Shown here one piece after another: positions 1-5,141 of a DNA stretch of 6,202 nt. Source of the stretch: Deltaproteobacteria bacterium (lineage in GTDB: Bacteria > Myxococcota_A > UBA796 > UBA2385); assembly GCA_003694325.1 (NCBI GenBank), contig RFKJ01000775.1, forward strand, positions 1 to 6,202, given 5' to 3'. Below the pieces are notes generated by a model that searched no databases, was not told the origin of the DNA, and was given only the letters and a program-made list of their open reading frames with translations. The stretch's first letter is position 1. Each line of letters begins with the position of its first letter. Position numbers and translations under genes: made by a program.

Positions 1-148
1 CCTCTGCCGCGATCTGTTCGAGAAAACGCGGGTCCAGCTCCTTCTTCTCGCCGGTCGTCCGTTCCAGGCAGGCCGGCGCCCAGGCCAGCAGGAGGCCGCC
101 GATGACGGCCCCGAGCGCGCGCCGCGCCGGTGACGATGTCGCAGTCAT
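1..148 (-). CDS. Partial secreted or lipid-anchored protein (N-terminus only)
   Basis: The first 49 codons of a gene that runs off the window edge; function is not recognisable. The start is ATG at 148-146, overlapping the TGA of the upstream epimerase-reductase gene as ATGA. A good ribosome binding site (AGGAG, 158-154) lies 5 bases before it. The translation has a short N-region with Arg9-Arg10, a hydrophobic stretch at about residues 11-24 (ALGAVIGGLLLAWA), then Pro-Ala-Cys27 and a charged segment (ERTTGEKKELDPRFLEQ). This is a signal peptide or a single membrane anchor. Cys27 preceded by A-P-A could be a lipobox, but the -3 residue is Ala rather than Leu, so lipidation is uncertain. The position at the end of a glycan-type operon suggests a cell-envelope role; an SGNH-type or other anchored enzyme is possible but nothing visible shows it. 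Confidence 0.72.
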   Translation of the reverse strand, partial: MTATSSPARRALGAVIGGLLLAWAPACLERTTGEKKELDPRFLEQIAAE

Positions 149-1089
149 GTCGGCTCCTGTTCGAGCACCTGCCGGTACCATGCCACCGTTCGCGCCAACC
201 CCTCGGCCAACGAGGTCGACGCCCGCCATCCCAACAGCTCCTGCATCCGCGACACGTCGAGGCACTTGCGGGGTTGTCCGTCCGGCCGGCTGGCGTCGAA
301 GCGGATCGGGCCGGCGTAGTCACAGGCGGCGGCGACCGCCTCGGCCAGCTCCGCGACGCTGACCTCGACCCCGGTACCGACGTTGATCGGCCCGACATCC
401 ACGCCGTCGGCGGCGGCGGCCGCGCAGGCCAGCACGCCGTCGGCGGCATCCTCGACGTAGAGGTGTTCCCGCGTCGCCCGCCCGGTCCCCCAGACGACCA
501 GGGCCTCCGGCCGGGCCAGCGCCCGCTGGATCAGCGCCGCGACGACGTGGGCCCGCTCGGGAGTGAGGTGGTCACCGGGGCCATAGAGGTTGGCCAGCAT
601 CGGGAAGGCGCAGCGCAGCCCGAACTGCTGGCTGTACGCCTCGCCCAGCGACATCATCAGCCGCTTGGTCTGGGCGTAGGTGTCGTTGGTCGGCTCGGGC
701 CGGCCGTTCCACAGCTCCGACTCCGGAAAGGGAATCGTCGCCGGCTGCCGGGGATAGGCACAGGCCGAGCTGATCCCCACGAAAACCCGGGCTCCGCTCC
801 GCCAGGCGGCGTCCAGGGCATGCACGTTGATGAGCGCGTTGTCCCGCCCGCTCTCCACCGGGTGCTCCCGCATCCAGCCGATGCCCCCTCCCTGGACGGC
901 GCAGTGCAGCACGATGTCGGGTTCCACCGCCTCGAACAGGAGCCGGGTCGCCGACCGATCCCGCAGGTCGGCGTCGCCCCGGCCGACCGGGATCGCGTGG
1001 GCCCCACGCGCTTGAAGGCCCCGGACCAGGTGCCGCCCCAGGAAGCCCCGCCCGCCGGTGACCAGGACCCGCTTGCCTCTCCAGTCCAC
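145..1089 (-). CDS. GDP-L-fucose synthase/ColC-like NAD(P)-dependent epimerase-reductase
   Basis: A 314-residue extended SDR, near the usual ~320 of GDP-L-fucose synthases. These cytoplasmic enzymes epimerise and then reduce a GDP-4-keto-6-deoxyhexose with NADPH; ColC does the equivalent step on the 3,6-dideoxy intermediate. Visible features are the Rossmann motif TGGRGFLG (residues 11-18), the GGGIGWM segment (67-73) typical of this family, Ser108 and Cys110 in SSACAYP, the Tyr138-x3-Lys142 dyad in TYAQTK, His181 in ERAHVVAAL, and DGQPRKCLD (270-278) near the C-terminus. Ser, Cys, Tyr, Lys and His match the residues known to matter in E. coli GDP-fucose synthase, so the enzyme looks active as an epimerase-reductase. 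The start is GTG, chosen for the strong AGGAGG 7 bases upstream and the Rossmann motif near the N-terminus. The stop overlaps the next gene. GDP-fucose and GDP-colitose synthases cannot be separated by eye; the ColD-like neighbour favours the latter. Confidence 0.86.
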   Translation of the reverse strand: MDWRGKRVLVTGGRGFLGRHLVRGLQARGAHAIPVGRGDADLRDRSATRLLFEAVEPDIVLHCAVQGGGIGWMREHPVESGRDNALINVHALDAAWRSGARVFVGISSACAYPRQPATIPFPESELWNGRPEPTNDTYAQTKRLMMSLGEAYSQQFGLRCAFPMLANLYGPGDHLTPERAHVVAALIQRALARPEALVVWGTGRATREHLYVEDAADGVLACAAAAADGVDVGPINVGTGVEVSVAELAEAVAAACDYAGPIRFDASRPDGQPRKCLDVSRMQELLGWRASTSLAEGLARTVAWYRQVLEQEPT

Positions 1090-1096
1090 GCCCTCT

Positions 1097-1102
1097 CCTC
1101 CT
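1097..1102 (-). promoter_or_regulatory. Ribosome binding site for the GTG start at 1089
   Basis: The minus strand reads AGGAGG, 7 bases before GTG. It fills most of the 22-base gap after the TAG of the upstream dehydrogenase gene and supports GTG 1089 as the true start. Confidence 0.75.
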
Positions 1103-1111
1103 GGATCCGGC

Positions 1112-2038
1112 CTACACGTTGCTGTAGGGGTTCTGCAGCCGCAGGTATCGCAGGGCCCCGATGACCTCGTCGAGGCCGCGCTCGATGTCGACCTCGATCC
1201 GGAACCCGGTCTCGTGGATCCGGGCGTAGCTGACCTCGTAGTCCCGCTTGTCGTCGTCGCTGCCGATCTCGGCGAAGTGGGTGAGGAACTCGGTGCGCTG
1301 CTGCAGGAGCTGGACGATCTGCTCCTTGGTGTAGTTCATCGAGTCGTGCCCGACGTTGTAGACCCGGTGGGTGATGCGCTCGGGCCGCTCGATCATGAAC
1401 TGGATGGCCGCGGCGATGTCCTGGATGTGGATGAAGGTCCGGCGGAAGTGCTTCTCGTAGATGACGAGGTAGCGGTTGTGGATCGCCTGGTAGGCGAAGT
1501 CGTTGATCATCAGGTCCAGGCGCAACCGCGGCGCGATGCCGAAGGCGGTGGCGAAGCGCAGCGACACGGTGCCGGGACGCTCCAGGAAGATCTCCTCGGC
1601 CCGGGTCTTGGTCTCGCCGTAGAGCGACAGCGGGTTGAGCGGGGTCTCCTCGGTGCAGATCCCGACTACCTCGCCGTAGTTGGACCCGGTGGAGGCATAG
1701 ATGATCCGCGCCTCGGGGGGGGACAGCTCGGCGACGTTGCGGGCGCCGTCGACGTTCACCTCGACCGCCCGGCGCGGCAGCTTCTTGCACAGCGGGTAGC
1801 CCACCAGGGCGGCGAGGTGGATCACCGCCTCGGCATCCCGCAGGTGGGGTTCCAGCGCCCGGCGATCGGTCACATCCACCTCGGCGAAGGAGAAGTTCGG
1901 GTGGATGAACAACGGCAGGATCGCGTGCGGCCCGTACATCAGGTTGTCGAGGACCCGCACGTCGTGCCCGGCCGCGAGCAGGCGAGGCACCAGCACCGAC
2001 CCGATGTAGCCGGCCCCCCCGGTGACGACGATTCTCAT
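1112..2038 (-). CDS. NAD-dependent nucleotide-sugar epimerase/dehydratase (extended SDR)
   Basis: A 308-residue extended short-chain dehydrogenase/reductase with a UDP-glucose-4-epimerase-like fold, expected to bind NAD(P) and act on a nucleotide sugar in the cytoplasm. The N-terminal Rossmann motif is TGGAGYIGS (6-14), followed by an acidic residue at the end of the second strand (VLDNLMYG, 29-36), HLAALVG (74-80), the active-site region STGSNYG (116-122) and the Tyr140-x3-Lys144 dyad in LYGETK. RFATAFGIAPRLRLD (161-175) and NYTKEQ (235-240) resemble a family found in many surface-polysaccharide loci whose substrate is mostly unassigned. It lacks the usual look of a GDP-mannose 4,6-dehydratase. 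ATG 2038 is preferred because MRIVVTGG starts directly at the first strand; the frame is open 26 codons further up to 2116, but that stretch is unlike an SDR N-terminus. The ribosome site is weak (AGGG, 10 bases upstream). The substrate and reaction type (epimerase, dehydratase or reductase) remain open. Confidence 0.85.
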   Translation of the reverse strand: MRIVVTGGAGYIGSVLVPRLLAAGHDVRVLDNLMYGPHAILPLFIHPNFSFAEVDVTDRRALEPHLRDAEAVIHLAALVGYPLCKKLPRRAVEVNVDGARNVAELSPPEARIIYASTGSNYGEVVGICTEETPLNPLSLYGETKTRAEEIFLERPGTVSLRFATAFGIAPRLRLDLMINDFAYQAIHNRYLVIYEKHFRRTFIHIQDIAAAIQFMIERPERITHRVYNVGHDSMNYTKEQIVQLLQQRTEFLTHFAEIGSDDDKRDYEVSYARIHETGFRIEVDIERGLDEVIGALRYLRLQNPYSNV

Positions 2039-2213
2039 GACGAACACACCCTGAAGCGCCCTGGAGGGGGTGCGCACGCACCCGTGATGCCGGAGCCGGA
2101 GGAGGGCGACATCCACCGGCCGGAATGGTGACGGCCGAGCTTACCCCGAAGCCCCCCGGCCGCGGCGCCCCCCGACGGCCGATCCCTCGGCGACGGCCGG
2201 CGACGGCGGCGGC
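2039..2213 (-). other. 175-base intergenic gap inside the gene series
   Basis: The only substantial break among these otherwise abutting genes. It contains a 16-base imperfect palindrome (2068-2083) and a GC-rich stretch with CGACGGC at 2173, 2191 and 2201 on the plus strand. A 5-bp hairpin with a 4-base loop (2178-2191) is not followed by a T-run, so it does not look like an intrinsic terminator. No convincing -35/-10 pair was seen. The gap could hold an internal promoter or a leader, or be unimportant spacer. Confidence 0.5.
2068..2083. repeat. Inverted repeat upstream of the dehydrogenase gene
   Basis: GGGTGCG-CA-CGCACCC: perfect 7-base arms around a 2-base centre, equivalent to a 6-bp stem with a 4-base loop in RNA. 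It sits 29 bases before the ATG at 2038. Possible roles are a repressor operator or a leader hairpin affecting translation. In DNA this GC-rich, a dyad of this size can also arise by chance. Confidence 0.4.
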
Positions 2214-3440
2214 TCAGGGCCGCCGGGCGAACGCGCTTCGCAGCGCATCACAGAGCCGCTCCCCGTGACGCTCGTCGAAGGCGTGGCTGTTGCCGACGAA
2301 CAACCCCCGCTCGTGGACCGCATCGGCGACCGGGAGCGGGCCCTCGACCCGGGCCCCGACGACGCGGCGGAAGGCCGGCTGGCGGGCCAGGTTGCTGCCG
2401 GAGATGGGTCGCGTCTGGATCCCCCGCGCCTCCAGCCTTCGACACAGCTCCGCGCGGTCGAGGGGGCTGTCGGGGTGCAGCAGCATGGGAAAGGCAAAGC
2501 CGGAGTGGAGCGTCCCGGGCAGTTGCGGGAAGACCCGCAGCGGTAGCCCCAGGTCGGCGACGGCCGCGCACCACTGCTGGTGGTTGCGGTTGCGCCGGGC
2601 GACGTAGGCCGACAGCCGCGGCACCTGGTGGATCCCGAACGCCCCGGCCAGCTCGGTCGGGCGCAGGTTGTAGCCCGGCAACACAAACAGGAAGCGCGGG
2701 TCGATGTCGGCGTGGCGCGCCTCCAGCTCGGCCCGGTCGCTGCGCTCGCGCACCCACCCGTGGGCCCGCACCGCGCGGCAGGCGTCGGCCAGCTCGCGGT
2801 CCGACGTCGTCACCGCCCCGCCCTCACCGGTGGTGAGATGGTGCGAGAAGAAGAAGCTGAACGCCGCGCACAGGCCGATCCCGCCCACCGGTCGACCGCC
2901 GACCTCCGCTCCGTGCGCCCCGCAGGCATCCTCGATGACCAGCGGACCCGTCGCCGTCGACGGACACCCGAGCAGGTGCAGCGCCAGGACCGGGCGATCG
3001 TGATCCCCCTCCAGGCAGAGGCTGTCGGCGCCGACGTCCACCAGCACGGGCCGCAGACCGGCCTGGGCCACCGAGAACAGGCTGGTCGACCAGCCGACCG
3101 CCGGAACGATCACCTCGTCGCCGGGCGCGAGCCGACCGGTGGCCACCAGGGCGGTCATCATCACCAGCAGGGCCGAGGAGCCCGAGTTGACCATGATGCA
3201 GTGTTCCGCCCCCACCGCCTCCGCCCAGGCCTCCTCGAACGCCCGCACGCGGGGCCCCATGGTCAGCCGGCCCTCCAGCAGCGTCGCGATGGCCTCGATC
3301 ACCTCCTCCCGGCCGTAGGGCGCCACCGCCAGGGGCATCCCCTCGTCGGGGACCCCGATCGCGTCGCGGTCGAGCCACCGATCCACCAGGGCGGCGATGT
3401 CCCGATCCCGCCCCCCGCCCGGACGACCTCCGCGGCTCAC
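2214..3440 (-). CDS. DegT/DnrJ/EryC1-fold PLP enzyme, ColD/RfbH-type sugar 3-dehydratase candidate
   Basis: A 408-residue cytoplasmic PLP-dependent enzyme of the nucleotide-sugar aminotransferase fold. Visible motifs are MVNSGSSAL (83-91, phosphate-binding loop), PGDEVIVPAVGW (106-117), VIEDACGAHGAE (168-179) with Asp171 as the expected PLP-nitrogen contact, FSFFFSHHLTTGEGG (194-208), and GYNLRPTELAGAFGIHQ (256-272). In aminotransferases the position of His200 is the Schiff-base lysine; here it is His, as in ColD and RfbH, which remove the C3 hydroxyl of a 4-keto-6-deoxy sugar. A 3-dehydratase role is therefore more likely than transamination. There is no obvious clustered-cysteine iron-sulfur motif, which fits ColD (glutamate-dependent) better than RfbH. 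The start is GTG 3440, overlapping the glycosyltransferase stop as GTGA; the family-like N-terminus (MPLAVAPYGREEV, 35-47) follows 34 residues later. The frame stays open upstream to 4079 but overlaps the glycosyltransferase. Translational coupling is likely because the local ribosome site is weak. Confidence 0.87.
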   Translation of the reverse strand: MSRGGRPGGGRDRDIAALVDRWLDRDAIGVPDEGMPLAVAPYGREEVIEAIATLLEGRLTMGPRVRAFEEAWAEAVGAEHCIMVNSGSSALLVMMTALVATGRLAPGDEVIVPAVGWSTSLFSVAQAGLRPVLVDVGADSLCLEGDHDRPVLALHLLGCPSTATGPLVIEDACGAHGAEVGGRPVGGIGLCAAFSFFFSHHLTTGEGGAVTTSDRELADACRAVRAHGWVRERSDRAELEARHADIDPRFLFVLPGYNLRPTELAGAFGIHQVPRLSAYVARRNRNHQQWCAAVADLGLPLRVFPQLPGTLHSGFAFPMLLHPDSPLDRAELCRRLEARGIQTRPISGSNLARQPAFRRVVGARVEGPLPVADAVHERGLFVGNSHAFDERHGERLCDALRSAFARRP

Positions 3441-4147
3441 CGACCGGTCCCGAAGATGCGCGCCCCCGGAAGCTCGGTCAGCAGCACCTTGAGGTGGTCC
3501 TTGCCCACCGGCCACGACAACGCCTTGCTCTCCCCCCCGGCGCGCGGGGCCTCGATGGTCGGCAGCTCGGCGATCGGCCAGCGCCGCCGCATGGCCCGGA
3601 TGCTGATCTGGTACTCGATGGGGAAGCGCTTGACCGTGGTCTCCAGCGCCAGCAGGTCCTCTCGGCGCAGCGCGCGGAAGCCGTTGATGGTGTCCGTGAC
3701 GTAGGGGCCGGTGTTGAACAGCTTGTTGGCCAGCCAGGTCAACGCCTGGTTCACCCGGGCCCGCGCCCGGATCGCGTCCTGCTCCTCGTTCTGGGAACCC
3801 GGCGCGAACCGGCTGGCGATGGCCAGCCGCGCCCCCCCGGCGACGAGGTCGTCCAGGGGCTCGATGTCCGCCGGGTCCTCGTTGCCGTCGGGCGAGAAGA
3901 AGACGAGGCGATCGGTGTCGGTGGCCTCGGCGGCCACGCGAAAGGCCACCCCGCGCCCCGGGATGGGCTGGTCGAGCACCGGCACCCCCCGGGCGGCCAG
4001 GAATTCCCGCGTGCCATCGGTCGACCCGCCATCGACGGCGATGGTGCGGGCAAACGCCGACACCGGGATGCGGTCCCACAGCAGCCGCAGCCCGTCGATC
4101 TCGTTGAGGGTCAGCAGCACCAGGGTGCTGTCGCGCGGTCGCTCCAC
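3437..4147 (-). CDS. Family 2 glycosyltransferase, polyprenyl-phosphate sugar synthase-like
   Basis: A 236-residue GT-A-fold glycosyltransferase, predicted to transfer a sugar from a nucleotide donor at the cytoplasmic face. Motifs are LLTLNE (11-16) on the first strand, VDGGSTDGT (38-46) for nucleotide binding, FFSPDGNEDP (83-92) at the metal-binding position, IASRFAPGS (110-118), and VTDTINGFRALRRE (150-163), the segment matching the V-x-D-x-x-x-GFR block of dolichyl-phosphate-mannose-synthase-like enzymes. The DXD-equivalent is S-P-D, with Ser at the first Asp position; a subfamily with SPDGN is known to me from other genomes, so this is probably not a defect. No transmembrane helices follow the catalytic domain, unlike many membrane-anchored relatives, so the protein is soluble or peripheral. 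The start is GTG with GGAGG 6 bases upstream, one base after the TGA of the SGNH gene. Donor and acceptor are unknown; the neighbouring genes suggest a surface glycan or a lipid-linked sugar. Confidence 0.87.
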   Translation of the reverse strand: MERPRDSTLVLLTLNEIDGLRLLWDRIPVSAFARTIAVDGGSTDGTREFLAARGVPVLDQPIPGRGVAFRVAAEATDTDRLVFFSPDGNEDPADIEPLDDLVAGGARLAIASRFAPGSQNEEQDAIRARARVNQALTWLANKLFNTGPYVTDTINGFRALRREDLLALETTVKRFPIEYQISIRAMRRRWPIAELPTIEAPRAGGESKALSWPVGKDHLKVLLTELPGARIFGTGR

Positions 4148-4148
4148 C

Positions 4149-5141
4149 TCAACCCTCCGTGTCCAGGATGCCCTGGTCCTCGAGCCAGTCGTAGACCCAC
4201 TTCGCGATCAGGTTGTTGCCCTTCGCGTTGGCGTGGCCCCGGTCCCTCTCGAAGTAGAGGGTCTGTCGGCGGGAGGCCTCCTCCATCCTTGCCTGCGGAT
4301 CGAAGTGTCGCACGCCCAGGTCCTCGGCGGCCGCGGCGAGGATCAACCGGTGCTGGTGCGTGTATCCCTCGCGCTCCAGCGGGTAGCCGAACAGCACCGG
4401 CTCCGCACCGATGGCCCGCACCTTGCCCACGAGCTTGCGGATGTTGGCCACGTAGTCCTCCGGCGGTACCCGGTAGACCCCGCCCGCATCCCCTTCGCCC
4501 CGCTCCTTGGCCCGGACCTGCACCGAGCCGATCAACGCCCGCAGCCCCAGGTACACCTTGCTCCGGTACAGCAGGTGCTGCTTGAGGTAGCTCGATTCCC
4601 CCTGCAGGATGGCCTGGCTCCGGTCGGTGTAGGCCGCCTTGCGGGCGTCCTGGACGACGTAGCCGATCAACACCACGTCGGGGTCGTAGCGCTTCAGGGT
4701 CCGGTCCCACAGCCACAACCCCTGGAAGGTCGTGTAGCCGGGCTGGCCCCCGTTGATCACCTCCCAGTCGTCGTGACCTCCCGCCTTGAGGCGGCTCTCC
4801 AGCCGCGCCGGGTAGCTCTCGTCGTCGTCCACCCCCCACCCGAAGGTCGTGGAGCACCCCAGCGCCATGACCCGGTGCATGCCCTCGGCCTTCTCCTCCG
4901 GGTGCCGAGGGACCCGCAGCCCGTTGTGGTCCGTGCTGACGATGAAACTGCCGCCGGTCTCCTTGTGCGGGAATACCGCCGCCTCCAGGTCCGGATCGGT
5001 GACCCAGTAGACCTTGTTGTGGGCGAAGGCCTTGGAATCGACCTCGGGCCAGCCCGCCGCCCGCAGGCCGGCCTCCGCCCCACCGAGGAGCACGACCACG
5101 GGGACCAGGCTGAACGCAATCCGCTTGAGCGTCGAGTTCAC
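4149..5141 (-). CDS. N-terminally anchored SGNH/GDSL-type hydrolase-like protein
   Basis: A 330-residue protein with a basic N-terminus and a hydrophobic segment at about residues 7-24, so it is exported or membrane-anchored with its domain outside the cytoplasm. SGNH blocks: ALGCSTTFGWGV (93-104) with nucleophile candidate Ser97; VINGGQPGYTTFQG (128-141) for the Gly block; LIGYVVQDA (158-166) at the Asn block; and the C-terminal DRGHANAKGNNLIA (300-313) giving Asp300 and His303. Ser, Asp and His are all present. Two departures stand out: the GDS motif reads GCS, and the Asn of GxND appears to be Gln164. Family members include esterases, acyl-hydrolases and polysaccharide O-acetyl-transfer or de-acetylation proteins; the locus suggests O-acyl editing of a glycan, by inference only. 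The GTG start overlaps the upstream TGA as GTGA, and the nearest GAGG is too distant to be a normal ribosome site, so coupling to the upstream gene is likely. Confidence 0.8.
   Translation of the reverse strand: MNSTLKRIAFSLVPVVVLLGGAEAGLRAAGWPEVDSKAFAHNKVYWVTDPDLEAAVFPHKETGGSFIVSTDHNGLRVPRHPEEKAEGMHRVMALGCSTTFGWGVDDDESYPARLESRLKAGGHDDWEVINGGQPGYTTFQGLWLWDRTLKRYDPDVVLIGYVVQDARKAAYTDRSQAILQGESSYLKQHLLYRSKVYLGLRALIGSVQVRAKERGEGDAGGVYRVPPEDYVANIRKLVGKVRAIGAEPVLFGYPLEREGYTHQHRLILAAAAEDLGVRHFDPQARMEEASRRQTLYFERDRGHANAKGNNLIAKWVYDWLEDQGILDTEG

Noticed and set aside
1112..2038. Reading the dehydrogenase as the missing GDP-mannose 4,6-dehydratase
   Set aside because: It is shorter than typical Gmd and starts TGGAGYIGS rather than the Gmd-like TGITGQDG; other signature blocks differ too.
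657..2081. Minus-strand frame of 474 codons spanning both dehydrogenase genes
   Set aside because: It is out of frame with both motif-bearing genes and is arginine/proline-rich; a shadow.
2039..2116. 26-residue N-terminal extension of the dehydrogenase
   Set aside because: SDRs of this type begin almost directly with the first beta strand; MRIVVTGG at 2038 fits, and the extension has no SDR features.
130..2131. Long open frames on the plus strand opposite the two dehydrogenase genes (130-1164 and 1058-2131)
   Set aside because: They lie antisense to genes with clear Rossmann and catalytic motifs, and their translations are rich in Gly, Arg, Pro and Asp without recognisable domains, as expected for shadow frames in GC-rich DNA.
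2178..2191. GCCGA-tccc-TCGGC hairpin as a terminator after the PLP enzyme gene
   Set aside because: The stem is only 5 bp and no T-run follows on the minus strand.
3441..4079. N-terminal extension of the PLP enzyme to 621 residues, suggesting a fusion
   Set aside because: The extension overlaps the glycosyltransferase gene in another frame and has no domain character; the GTGA overlap at 3437-3440 and the normal ~400-residue family length support GTG 3440.
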